Under the pieces are notes generated by a model. The model ran no database searches. It was not told where the DNA came from and saw nothing but the letters and a program-made list of their open reading frames with translations. Positions 44,334 to 53,700 of a DNA stretch of 64,000 nucleotides are shown one piece after another; the first letter of the stretch is position 1, and each line of letters starts with the position of its first letter. Made by a program: the position numbers and the translations under genes. This DNA is from Tolypothrix sp. PCC 7712 (GTDB lineage: Bacteria > Cyanobacteriota > Cyanobacteriia > Cyanobacteriales > Nostocaceae): positions 7,379,390 through 7,443,389 of the forward strand of contig NZ_CP063785.1 of the NCBI RefSeq assembly GCF_025860405.1, read 5' to 3'.

Positions 44334-46010
44334 CTAATTCAAATCCTTAATTAACTCTTGCTTTTCCAGATTCGCCGTCAACGGTTCAGACTTCCCATAC
44401 CCATAAGGTTCAGAAATCACCACAGGAATCTCCTCAAAATTCTCCACCGGCGGCGGAGAAGCCACCAGCCATTCCAACCCAATAGCCCGCCAAGGATTAT
44501 CCGGTGCTTTCTCACCCTGTACCCAAGAACCAATCATGTTCAAAATAAAGGGTAATGTAGACATCCCCAACAAAAAGCCGCCAATACTAGCAATCACATT
44601 CCAAAAAGCATATTCTGGATCGTAAGAAGCCACCCTCCGCAACATCCCTTGTAAGCCTAATGGGTGCATAGGTAAAAAATTCAGGTTAGTACCGATGAAT
44701 GATAACCAAAAATGCAGCTTACCCAAGCCTTCGTAGTACATCCGCCCAGTCATCTTGGGAAACCAATGATAAAATGCGGCAAACATCCCCATTGTCACAG
44801 TTCCATAGAGGACGTAATGAAAGTGACCTACAACGAAGTATGTATTATTGACGTGAATATCAATCGGTACGGAAGACAGCATAATGCCTGTGATACCAGC
44901 AAACACAAACATAATCAATCCACCCAAAGCAAACAGCATTGGTGTAGTTAGCCGCAGTTTACCTCCCCAAATTGTCGCTACCCAAGCAAATACCTTAATT
45001 CCCGTGGGGACGGAAACAAACATTGTGGAAATCATGAACACTATCCGCATCCAGGCTGGTGTACCACTGGCAAACATATGATGTACCCAGACAAAACCAC
45101 TCACACCAGCAATCAAGAGTGAGGAAACGGCAACTACTTTATAGCCAAACAGAGGTTTACGGCTATAAACAGGGAATATTTCCGAAAAAATGCCAAATAC
45201 AGGTAGTATAATTACGTAGACGGCAGGGTGTGAATAGAACCAGAAAAAGTGTTGAAAGAGAACTGCATTACCGCCCTTTGCCGGGTCAAAGAAGGCTGTA
45301 CCAATACTAAGGTCGAGTAACAACATAACAGCCCCGGCTGTAAGTGCAGGTAAGCCAAATAGTTGGATAATCTGGGCGCTGAACACTGCCCAAACATAAG
45401 CGGGCATCCGAAAGAAGGTCATTCCTGGGGCGCGCATTTTGACAATTGTGGTGACAAAATTAACACCGCCCATAATCGAGGATACACCCGATATGGCTAC
45501 AGCTATCAGCCAGAGAAATTGACCGTTAATGAGATTACCTGTAGGATTTTGCAGACTCACTGGGGGATAAGACCACCAACCTGCTTGGGCTGGGCCACCA
45601 GGTAGGAAGAAACTAGCCATCAGTATAATCCCGAACACTGGCACCATCCAGAAGGCTACGGCATTCAGGCGGGGAAATGCCATATCTCGCGCCCCAATCA
45701 TTAAGGGGACAAGGTAGTTTGCTAGACCAACTAATACGGGGAAAGTCCACAGGAACAGCATAATTGTGCCGTGCATGGTGAACATGGCATTGTAAACGGT
45801 GCGGTCAACTAAGTCGGCTTCTGGGGTGATAAGTTCGCCGCGAATAATCATGGCGAAGATACCACCGATGAGGAAGAAGAGAAAGGAAGTGACTATATAT
45901 TGGATACCGATGACTTTGTGGTCGGTGCTGAAGGTGAAGTAGGTTTTCCAGGTGGTGGGGGGGTGGTGTGGTTCGGCTATTTTGGGTTTTTCGATTTGGG
46001 TATTGGTCAT
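44334..46010 (-). CDS. coxA: Heme-copper oxidase subunit I (A2 type, ARTO-like)
   Basis: 558 residues, 12 membrane helices. Ligands visible: the low-spin heme His in TMHGTIMLFLW, the CuB His and Tyr region WFYSHPAVYVIILP, and HHMF plus HFHYVLYG for CuB and the two hemes. The YSHPxV motif, in place of GHPEV, marks an A2-type proton channel without the helix VI Glu. ATG 46010 is preferred to GTG 46022. With a CuA-less subunit II this is the cyanobacterial alternative respiratory terminal oxidase, a quinol oxidase in the plasma/heterocyst membrane. Confidence 0.93.
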   Translation of the reverse strand: MTNTQIEKPKIAEPHHPPTTWKTYFTFSTDHKVIGIQYIVTSFLFFLIGGIFAMIIRGELITPEADLVDRTVYNAMFTMHGTIMLFLWTFPVLVGLANYLVPLMIGARDMAFPRLNAVAFWMVPVFGIILMASFFLPGGPAQAGWWSYPPVSLQNPTGNLINGQFLWLIAVAISGVSSIMGGVNFVTTIVKMRAPGMTFFRMPAYVWAVFSAQIIQLFGLPALTAGAVMLLLDLSIGTAFFDPAKGGNAVLFQHFFWFYSHPAVYVIILPVFGIFSEIFPVYSRKPLFGYKVVAVSSLLIAGVSGFVWVHHMFASGTPAWMRIVFMISTMFVSVPTGIKVFAWVATIWGGKLRLTTPMLFALGGLIMFVFAGITGIMLSSVPIDIHVNNTYFVVGHFHYVLYGTVTMGMFAAFYHWFPKMTGRMYYEGLGKLHFWLSFIGTNLNFLPMHPLGLQGMLRRVASYDPEYAFWNVIASIGGFLLGMSTLPFILNMIGSWVQGEKAPDNPWRAIGLEWLVASPPPVENFEEIPVVISEPYGYGKSEPLTANLEKQELIKDLN

Positions 46011-46020
46011 AGGATTTTTC

Positions 46021-46044
46021 ACGCAGAGGCGCAGAGGCGCAGAG
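46021..46044. repeat. Short tandem repeat in the coxB-coxA spacer
   Basis: ACGCAGAGGCGCAGAGGCGC plus four bases, identical to 54923-54946. It occupies the coxB-coxA junction just before the coxA start, where a ribosome site would be expected; no separate Shine-Dalgarno is visible there. Confidence 0.65.
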
Positions 46045-46053
46045 AAATTGAGT

Positions 46054-46950
46054 TTAAGAGGGGAAGTTGACTAGAGGGGGTGGTGCGGGTATGACTGTGG
46101 GATAGCCACTGGTGAATGCGCCTTTGATTTTTTGGGTGTATTCGTTGGCGGCTTGATTGTTTGCGGGGGTGGGTTTTTGGGTTGCGGCTGTTTTTAGCCA
46201 GTGGTTGTAATCTTCTATGGATTGGACTACTACATCAGTTTGCATGGCTGCAAAGTAAGTACCGCTAAATTGGGAGTCGCGCAGTCGATATTTACCTGGG
46301 CGAATGGGGGTAAATTCAAAGTCGATGGTTTGTTTGGGTACTATGTCTTGTTTGAGTCGAAAGGCGGGAATGTAAAAGCCGTGGAGAACATCTGCTGATT
46401 GGAGTGCTAAACTAATGCGTCGATTAACTGGTAAATGTAATTCGGTGCTGGTAACGTTTTGATTGGGGTAGCGGAAAACCCAAGCCCATTGTTTGGCAAG
46501 GACTTCTATTTTTTCAATGGGTTCGGTTGTAGACTCCATTGTGGCTGCATGGGCTGATGCCATTGTATGTATGTGCATGGCTTCCATTGGCCCTTGAATC
46601 GCCATTTCTGCATAGATGTTGTAGCTGTAGGTAGCAATCCACAGCACCAGCAGAATGGGAATTGTTGTCCACACGACTTCTAGGGTGATATTCCCTTCAA
46701 TTGGGGGGCCATCGCTGGTGTCATATTTACCTGCACGATGGAAAATTATGGAATAGGTGACTGTTCCAGTTACGCCCAGGAAAATGAAGGTTCCTAAAGA
46801 TACTAAAAAGCTAAATAGTTCATCTATAAGTTTGGATTCGGCGGCGGCTTGGGGGGGAAACCAGGAATAGGCTTGTTGTCCCATCCAGAGGCTTGCACCT
46901 GTGAGAGCGATCGCACAGCCAATTAAAATCAAAATATTCCGAATTTTCAT
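46054..46950 (-). CDS. coxB: Heme-copper oxidase subunit II lacking the CuA site
   Basis: 298 residues with two N-terminal membrane helices (ILILIGCAIALTGASLW, FLVSLGTFIFLGVTGTVTYSIIF) and a periplasmic cupredoxin domain (LAKQWAWVFRYP, LQSADVLHGFYIPAF). Where CuA subunits have CxExCGxxHxxM, this one reads RDSQFSGTYFAAM. Both cysteines and the histidine are missing, so no CuA centre can form. That is the mark of quinol-oxidising ARTO. The ATG overlaps the upstream stop (ATGA). Confidence 0.92.
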   Translation of the reverse strand: MKIRNILILIGCAIALTGASLWMGQQAYSWFPPQAAAESKLIDELFSFLVSLGTFIFLGVTGTVTYSIIFHRAGKYDTSDGPPIEGNITLEVVWTTIPILLVLWIATYSYNIYAEMAIQGPMEAMHIHTMASAHAATMESTTEPIEKIEVLAKQWAWVFRYPNQNVTSTELHLPVNRRISLALQSADVLHGFYIPAFRLKQDIVPKQTIDFEFTPIRPGKYRLRDSQFSGTYFAAMQTDVVVQSIEDYNHWLKTAATQKPTPANNQAANEYTQKIKGAFTSGYPTVIPAPPPLVNFPS

Positions 46951-47552
46951 TTCAATACCGCATTAATATCTTTACCCAATTTCAGTAATTGATCTGCTGT
47001 ATTATGTACGCCAAATTCTGCCGCCAGTTGCGCTCCTAATGTGCCGTGAACGAACATAATAAACATGATGAAGAACCCAGCCGCTAGATAACTCCACTGC
47101 ACTTGTTGACTGCTATCTTTACGCCATAAATAACGCTGAAATCCTCTCCATACGGTCATGCCAATAATTAGTGCTAAGAGGAGGACACCACCGACACCAT
47201 GCCACAGCATTGTCTCCATCGCTGGTAATCCCCAAGCACTTTTTAAATTTGTTGGTGCTTGTGCCAACATGATTTCGTAAAAGCCTGCACCCACTGTAAA
47301 AAAGGTGATGATGGCTGAAGCCAGCATATTGTACCAACCCACATCAAAGAAGCCGGTACGAGTGGCGGGAATGGCTAAAAATTTGAAGACTGGTTTTTCT
47401 AGAGGGAATAATACACCCACAACATCAAAGGCAATGGCGATGATAAATAAACCCAAGGTGAGATGGACTAAGTTGGGATGAATGGGAATAGTGTAAGGTA
47501 GTCCGTTTGCGCCTAGTTGCCCTTGCAATTGTTCAATTAGTTGGGTATTCAT
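46947..47552 (-). CDS. DUF2231 membrane protein (oxidase operon, second copy)
   Basis: 201 residues from ATG 47552, which overlaps the stop of the preceding gene (ATGA). It has four helices (LVHLTLGLFIIAIAFDVVGVLF, WYNMLASAIITFFTVGAGFYEIML, HGVGGVLLLALIIGMTVW, LAAGFFIMFIMFVHGTLG), with histidines placed as in DUF2231 proteins (IHPNLVHLTLG, LWHGVGG). It is homologous to the next gene upstream. Such proteins are habitual companions of cyanobacterial ARTO operons and may bind heme or help assembly; the function is not established. Confidence 0.85.
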   Translation of the reverse strand: MNTQLIEQLQGQLGANGLPYTIPIHPNLVHLTLGLFIIAIAFDVVGVLFPLEKPVFKFLAIPATRTGFFDVGWYNMLASAIITFFTVGAGFYEIMLAQAPTNLKSAWGLPAMETMLWHGVGGVLLLALIIGMTVWRGFQRYLWRKDSSQQVQWSYLAAGFFIMFIMFVHGTLGAQLAAEFGVHNTADQLLKLGKDINAVLK

Positions 47553-48049
47553 CGCAAAATACCTGCCTTCACAGCTTCTACAACTGGTACTGTGTGCAGT
47601 CCATACACCCACACCAATTCATCTCCCAAATACACTTGGAAGCACACCAAACAAGTTAAAAGTAGTCCCACACCCAGATAGGGAACTGGTACTTTTTCTG
47701 GGTCACGTAACCGAATGACGTAACGCCACCCTGTAATCGCAGCAATAATTCCTGAAAGCGACCAGCCAATGAGGGTATGTAAATTTAGGACTGGTTCAAC
47801 TGCGTTGTAAGGTTCGGCTAAACCCGCTTCAATCTGACCAAAGATGATAGCAATAAAAATGGCTATGGTGGCGAAAAACATATTCCACCAACTGACTTCA
47901 AAAAGACGGGCGTTATGGCTAAAATAACCCACTACATCACAAAATACGGCAAACAATACCATCGCAATCACGAAGTGGACAACAATCGGATGAATGGTAT
48001 CTGGGTAAGGTAAGTTGTGGTCGTTCAAAGGTGGAAGATATTCAAACAT
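47549..48049 (-). CDS. DUF2231 membrane protein (oxidase operon, first copy)
   Basis: 166 residues from ATG 48049, preceded by AGGAAAAG; the extra frame to 48094 has no such site. Four helices: HPIVVHFVIAMVLFAVFCDVVGYF, WWNMFFATIAIFIAIIFGQIEAGL, LHTLIGWSLSGIIAAITGW and VGLLLTCLVCFQVYLGDELVW. First gene of the leftward oxidase operon, overlapping its paralogue by 4 bp. Its promoter region shares operator-like boxes with petR. Confidence 0.85.
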   Translation of the reverse strand: MFEYLPPLNDHNLPYPDTIHPIVVHFVIAMVLFAVFCDVVGYFSHNARLFEVSWWNMFFATIAIFIAIIFGQIEAGLAEPYNAVEPVLNLHTLIGWSLSGIIAAITGWRYVIRLRDPEKVPVPYLGVGLLLTCLVCFQVYLGDELVWVYGLHTVPVVEAVKAGILR

Positions 48050-48167
48050 GGTCTTTTCCTGTGCAAATATCCTGCACTTAGTTAAACTTAACAAATATAT
48101 TCTTCAAATAATGTCTTCAATAATGATTTATCTAGCTATTCTTTAACTTTTTTATAGATTTTTTAGT

Positions 48168-48305
48168 TTGACGAAATGTCAGAGATTAAAATGACAAACT
48201 GTCTTTTGACTTATTATTGTTTTACAGGATAAATTAAGTAGATTTATCCTTGGCTTCAATCCACAATCCCAAACCTAAAATTGTTTGACAGTCTGTCTTT
48301 TGACA
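48168..48305. promoter_or_regulatory. Repeated PetR-type operator boxes between the oxidase operon and petR
   Basis: TTTGACGAAATGTCAGAG at 48168-48185, TGACAAACTGTCTTTTGACT at 48192-48211 and TGACAGTCTGTCTTTTGACA at 48286-48305. The last two fit TGACANNYTGTCTTTTGACA, also found at 40545 and, inverted, at 48616. The TTGACA end of the 48286 copy can act as a -35 with TATAGT 16 bp downstream (rightward). No gene lies in 48095-48737. Confidence 0.6.
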
Positions 48306-48615
48306 TTGATAAAAATATCACTATAGTATAGATAAACTACTTAATATTGATTTTAAATAATCTGGTATTAAGATGATTATTTGCTCAAAAAATATTGAAT
48401 GTCTGGTAAGTTTTCTTAGTTGAGCCACAATCCACATATTCCTTAATTTATGGATAATTTGAGGTTTATTCAAGATTCTAATTACTCCCTTATCAGTGTA
48501 AAATTACCGGTGCGATTTCATCTCCCTTGCTGCCTAAACAGTGATTTTTAGGTGGTAAAAGAGTAGCTAAATGACGCTAAAAATCCCCTCCGACCTTAAG
48601 TCAGTCGGTGAGAAA

Positions 48616-48657
48616 TGTCAAAAGACAAGTTGTCAGAGTTAACTCTGACAACTTGTC
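48616..48657. promoter_or_regulatory. 34-bp perfect palindromic operator upstream of petR
   Basis: 48624-48657 is a perfect dyad: GACAAGTTGTCAGAG, centre TTAA, then its exact complement. The left side extends to TGTCAAAAGACAAGTTGTCA (48616-48635), the inverted form of the shared 20-bp box. It is placed 81 bp before petR, as expected for autoregulation by a BlaI-like dimer. Confidence 0.65.
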
Positions 48658-48659
48658 AA

Positions 48660-48700
48660 ATTTATTGATGAAGTTTGCAGGCGAATTGATCATCAATAAA
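48660..48700 (+). promoter_or_regulatory. Inverted repeat in the petR leader
   Basis: TTTATTGATG and CATCAATAAA flank a ~20-bp loop and end 38 bp before the petR start. It could be an additional operator or an RNA stem in the leader; nothing decides between them. Confidence 0.35.
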
Positions 48701-48737
48701 TTATGGTTAATCTAGTTAAAATACACTAAAAATCAAA

Positions 48738-49157
48738 ATGAATCCTCTGCCAAATTACCGTCCCAAACAACTAAAATTAGGCCCTTTAGAGGCAGAGATT
48801 TTAAACATTATTTACTCTCTGGGTACTGCCACAGTTAAAGATATACATGAGCATATTACTGCTGATCCAGAGCGGGAGTTAACTTATTCCTCAGTGGCCA
48901 CAGTACTGCATCGCCTCACTAAGAAAGGGTGGCTAAAATCTGAGAAACAGCAACGTCAATATATCTGGCAACCTTTGATTTCTTATTCAGAAGCCCAGTC
49001 TTTAGAAGCTTATGAACAGTTACAGAGATTTCTCGAATTGGGTAAGCCGGAGATTGTAGCTGCTTTTGCTGACAGTCTGGATGAGGCCAGTGTGGCACAG
49101 TTTGAGGCGATCGCAAAAAAAATCCAAGCAGTTCGTGAACTCAGGGAGAAAGAATAA
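48738..49157 (+). CDS. petR: BlaI/CopY-type repressor, PetR-like
   Basis: 139 residues with the BlaI/MecI winged helix (LGPLEAEILNIIYSLGTATVKDIHEHI, then LTYSSVATVLHRLTKKGWLKSEK) and a helical dimerisation tail. The stop overlaps the ATG of the membrane-protease gene (TAATG). Known: in Synechocystis the PetR repressor with the PetP protease switches plastocyanin and cytochrome c6 in response to copper. Here the pair lies beside petJ, which supports the same role. The repeated dyads around it, at efeU, at the oxidase operon and at petJ are candidate targets. Confidence 0.85.
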   Translation: MNPLPNYRPKQLKLGPLEAEILNIIYSLGTATVKDIHEHITADPERELTYSSVATVLHRLTKKGWLKSEKQQRQYIWQPLISYSEAQSLEAYEQLQRFLELGKPEIVAAFADSLDEASVAQFEAIAKKIQAVRELREKE

Positions 49158-50002
49158 TGCACCTGCTGATGGTAGTAATGGCGTTAATCCTAGCTTGGTA
49201 CTTGAGAAGTCAGTGGTCATCCCCTATAGGAAGTTGGACGGAACGTTTTCCCCACGCCTTGTTGCTATTTCTCCTCCCGCCATTACTTCTATTAACCACA
49301 ACATTTGCTGTGTTTTGCATGGGGCCTCATGGACATATTATGGTTTGGGGGTGGGAAGGTTGGGTTAGCTACGGACTGGCCATCAGTTTCTTAGGATTTG
49401 CAGGTGTCTTATGGCTAAAGTTGGTATGGGAGGGAAACCGGATGCTAAAACAAATTCGCACCTATCCCATAATTTATGTCTACGGTACACCAGCACGGTT
49501 ACTAAATGCGCCTGTTGTTTATTGTGCTTTGGTTGGTTTTTGGAAACCTGAGTTAATTATCAGTCAGGGATTATTAGATACTTTAGATGTCCCCCATGTC
49601 AAAGCTGTACTAGCCCATGAAGATGGACATCGCCACTACCGCGATACCTATTGGTTTTTCTTTTTGGGGTGGCTACGTCAGTTAACCTCTTGGCTACCGC
49701 ACACTGAAGCTTTATGGCAAGAGTTGTTACTTTTAAGGGAAATACGGGCTGATTATTGGGCTGCTAGACAAGTTGATAGTTTGTTATTAGCAGAAGCTTT
49801 ACTATTGGTTGTCAATACGCCAATTTTACTAGAGTCAAATTTTTGTGCAGCTTTTGCCCAGCATATCTCAACCAATCATGTTATACAGAGAATAGATGCA
49901 CTTTTGCAGCAACCAGATTCTATCGGACAGCCAAAACCTTGGTCTTGGGTATGGTTAATTTTGGTACTTGTGCCATTACTGGTGATTCCGTTTCATCATT
50001 AG
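49157..50002 (+). CDS. petP: M56/BlaR-type membrane metalloprotease, PetP-like
   Basis: 281 residues with N-terminal membrane helices (LMVVMALILAWYL, ALLLFLLPPLLLLTTTFAVF, GLAISFLGFAGVLWL). The zinc motif is HEDGH at residues 154-158 (AVLAHEDGHRHYRDTYW), with the downstream Glu in LLLREIRADYWAARQ, and there is a final helix (WVWLILVLVPLLVI). It lacks the extracellular penicillin sensor of BlaR1. Expected to cleave the PetR-like repressor when copper is present. Translationally coupled to petR and convergent with petJ. Confidence 0.87.
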   Translation: MHLLMVVMALILAWYLRSQWSSPIGSWTERFPHALLLFLLPPLLLLTTTFAVFCMGPHGHIMVWGWEGWVSYGLAISFLGFAGVLWLKLVWEGNRMLKQIRTYPIIYVYGTPARLLNAPVVYCALVGFWKPELIISQGLLDTLDVPHVKAVLAHEDGHRHYRDTYWFFFLGWLRQLTSWLPHTEALWQELLLLREIRADYWAARQVDSLLLAEALLLVVNTPILLESNFCAAFAQHISTNHVIQRIDALLQQPDSIGQPKPWSWVWLILVLVPLLVIPFHH

Positions 50003-50241
50003 AGGAATTAGGTGAGTATTTGAGTTCTTTGTGACAATAATTAGACAGTTTCAAGAAGTAACTCCATATTCCTTAGTCCTTGCGTCTATGGGGATTAGAG
50101 CAATTTCTGATAATGATGAGAGTTGTTGCTGTAAATTTTTCAGTAATAAGAAAGCTTTGTCATAGGTTGAGTAGATAAGGCACAGACCCTACCTACTATT
50201 TCTTAACTAGAGAACAACAGTCTTATTCTCGTATTCTGACT

Positions 50242-50577
50242 TTATTTCCAATCCTTGTCTGCTTGCCCCAACACATATGCTGCTACATCTTCAATTTGAT
50301 TTGGTTTTAAACGACCTTTGAAAGCAGGCATAGCGTTTTTACCGTTTGTAACTTGAGTGATAATCGCTTCTGCCGAGTACATTCCAAACTTTTCTAAAGC
50401 ATCTTTTTTCAAAGTTTTGTTAGCTTGAACCAAGTTCTTACCACCTGCGTGACAAGAAGCACAATTGGCACTAAAGATTTTAGCTCCACTAGCTGCGTCT
50501 GCTGCTAAAGCTGGATTATTGAAGGCAAAAGTGAAAATCGCTACACCTAGAAACAGCACTGAAATAATCTTTTTCAT
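50242..50577 (-). CDS. petJ: Cytochrome c6
   Basis: 111 residues. A Sec signal (IISVLFLGVAIFTFAFNNPALA) is cut before ADAASGAKIF, giving a mature protein of ~85 residues with the heme motif CASCH and the Met ligand in NAMPAFKGRL. The C-terminus is VAAYVLGQADKDW. It is the soluble thylakoid-lumen electron carrier from cytochrome b6f to photosystem I or an oxidase when plastocyanin is absent. ATG 50577 is chosen so that the signal starts MKKII. The upstream region carries a TGACAG-G-CTGTCA dyad. Confidence 0.95.
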   Translation of the reverse strand: MKKIISVLFLGVAIFTFAFNNPALAADAASGAKIFSANCASCHAGGKNLVQANKTLKKDALEKFGMYSAEAIITQVTNGKNAMPAFKGRLKPNQIEDVAAYVLGQADKDWK

Positions 50578-50649
50578 TCCATGTTCTCTCTGCAAAAAGT
50601 TTATTCGGCATAATATCCCAACTAATTTTCGTTTTTCATGGCTTGCGTC

Positions 50650-50668
50650 GTCAAATGACAGGCTGTCA
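50650..50668 (-). promoter_or_regulatory. Operator-like dyad upstream of petJ
   Basis: TGACAG-G-CTGTCA at 50656-50668 with an adjoining GTCAAA on the left, about 75-90 bp before the petJ start. The arms match the boxes near petR and the oxidase operon, consistent with control by the PetR-like repressor. Confidence 0.6.
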
Positions 50669-50714
50669 AACTTTATGACTACCAGGCAAGCGTTTGAATT
50701 CTTCTGCTAGGTAA

Positions 50715-53700
50715 TTAAATGTACTCTTGTAATTGCTGGGCAAGCGTTGTATTGCAGGGGGAAAGCATGATGGTAAAATGGTTGCCATCTAAGATTTTTG
50801 TGTGAGTTGCTTTGATAGTATATTGACTCCAATTGGTACGGGGTAATTTAGGTGTGAGTTGTTTTGCAGCCCACCAAATGCAGATTTGAGTTTTGATTTG
50901 TGGTGGTTGGTGTTTTTTTAAGATTTTTTGGTGAATTTCGGTTATTTCTAGTTGTTTTTGCAATATTTCCATAGATAATTCTGATAGTTCTATTGAAAGT
51001 AAATTTTGTGATTGTCCCCAATTCATGATTAATTGCAGACGTTCAATAGCAGTTAAATTCATGAGTTGTTCTCGTAGTTGTTGCTGTTGAACAGTATCTA
51101 GGCTCATCAAAGCATCAACAAAAGTACCACCAAACACTAATGCTAATTCATATAAAGGATCAGGTGTCAAAGTTGGTGTAATATCTGGAAATAAGAACGC
51201 GTCTACAAGTCCCAGAAAATCAACTTGACATCCTTGTTGTTCTAATTCTTTAGTAATACTAACGGCAATGACTCCACCCATAGACCAACCCATAAGATGA
51301 TAAGCACCATCAGGTTGATGTTGGCGAATGATTTTGGCGTATTCTACAGCCATATTTTCAATGCTATTATGCTCATCCAGTGAGTTGTTAAGAGCGCGAG
51401 ACTGGAGAGCGTACACAGGTTGATTTGTTCCTAAACAGTTGGCAAGATGTTGATACACCATGACTTGTCCCCCTGTGGGATGAATACAAAATAATGGTGG
51501 TTTAGTTCCTTGTGGTTGGATGGGAACTAAAGATATAGGTGTTGAGGAAGCGTGATGATTTTGGATCAGAAAATTTCCTAATTCGGCTACCGTTGGATAG
51601 TGAAAAAGTGTACTCAGAGGTATATTGGGGTGAAATTTTTGATTGATTTTGGAGATTAATTGTAGTGCTAAAAATGAATGTCCGCCTAATGCAAAGAAGT
51701 TGTCATAAATGCTGATTTGCGGAAGTTGAAATAATTCCTTCCAACTTGTAATTAATATTTCTTCTACTTGGTTACGAGGCGGGGTAAAAGTTTGTGTTAA
51801 TTCTGGTTGCGTACCTTCAGGAATAGGTAGGGCTTGACGATCTACTTTACCATTTGCGGTGAGGGGGAAAGATGCTAACAACATGAAAGTAGAGGGAATC
51901 ATGTATGCTGGTAATTTAGTTTGGAGAAAAGAACGTATTTCTTGCGTGGTGATGTTTGACTCTGGTTTGGGAACAATGTAAGCGATTATTTGTTGTGTTT
52001 TTTGTACTGTTGTCACGACAACTTCTTTAACGCTGGGATGCTGTTGTAATGTGGCTTCAATTTCACCGAGTTCAATACGATAACCATTGATTTTAACTTG
52101 AAAATCTTCTCGACCTAAAAATTCAATATTCCCATCGGGTAAATAGCGTCCCAAGTCGCCTGTTTTATATAATTTCTCTTTGGTAACTGGATGAATAACG
52201 AAACTAGCATTTGTCTTTTCTTCATCTTTCCAGTAACCTTTGGCTAATCCCATTCCGCCAATATATAATTCTCCTGTCACCCAAACAGGACATTTCTTGA
52301 GAGATGTATTTAAAACATAAATATATTGATTTTTAAGTGGTTTTCCGTAGGGAATACTTTTCCAGTTGGGGTCAACTTGGGTAATTGGATAATAAATTGA
52401 CCAGATGGCGGCTTCTGTTGCTCCTCCTAAACTAATGATTTCAGCTTGTGGAGATAATGCTTGGATTTGATTGGGTAAATTTAGGGATATCCAATCACCA
52501 CTCAATAAAACTAATCTCAGAGTATTAAATGTAACTTGAGAATGATGGAAATTATACTCAATTAACATCTGCATGAAAGCTGGAACTGAGTTCCAAATTG
52601 TAATTTGATGTTTGGTAATTAATTCACTCCAATGAGATGGATCTTTACTGTTTGCAGCATCAGGAATGACTATGGTTCCTCCTGCGGCTAAGGTGCCGAA
52701 GATGTCGTAAACTGAGAGGTCAAAGCTGAAAGCAGAAATAGCTAAGATGCGATCGCCTGAATCGATCCCAAAGCGTTCGTTAATATCTAAAATCGTGTTG
52801 ACTGCACTTTCATGAGTAATCATCACGCCTTTGGGTGTTCCTGTAGAACCAGAGGTGTAGATGATATAGGCTAAGTCTGTGGGTTTGGGGATTTGCTGGT
52901 ATGGCTGGTGAGATGGTGGAGTTGGTAATGAATCTATACACAAAGTCGGGATGTTCTGTGGATATTCCAGACTATGAACAAGGCTACTTTCCGTCAGTAT
53001 GAGTTTGACTTCTGCTTGTTGTAAGCAGTACCATATACGTTCCTGTGGTAATCCTGGATCGATGGGGACATAGATACCACCAGCAGCAAGGATAGCCAAA
53101 GCAGCAACAACCTGTTTCCAACCTTTTTCCATAATGATAGCGATTGCCTCCGGCACAGCGCTCCGCGCTATCGCTACCTGAGAACGATCGCCTAATTGTC
53201 GTGCTAATTCAGTGACGCGATCGCTTAACTCTTGATAGGTGAGAATGCGATCGCTGCTAATTACAGCTTGTTGTTGTGGACGTTGAGATACTTGTGCAAA
53301 AAATAAAGTGTGGAGTAAAGCTGTTTGCGGGATTGGTGGATGAGGATGAATTGGGATTGATGGTAATAATTCTATGGGTTCTGTCCACAATTCATCTTCT
53401 AGGGATAAACGCTCCAGCAAATTGCAGTAAACTGTAAACATTTCATCCAACATTCCCATAGGGAAAAGTGCTTCTACAGCATCCCAATTAAAAATTAAGC
53501 TTCCATTGTGTTCTGCAACTTGATGTTCTAGGGAAACTTGCGGGGTTTGGCTAATACCATACACCACTTCTCCTAAAAAGTTATATTCTAAATCTGCTTG
53601 AGAAAAATTACCCAAACCTAACACACTACTAAATACTATAGGCATAGCTGCGGTCAATTCTGTTTGCTTTTGACTGAGCAATTTCCGCAGTACTTCTACT

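Noticed and set aside
48738..50002. Beta-lactam resistance regulators BlaI/BlaR1
   Set aside because: The protease lacks a penicillin-binding sensor domain and the neighbour is cytochrome c6, so PetR/PetP is the better reading.
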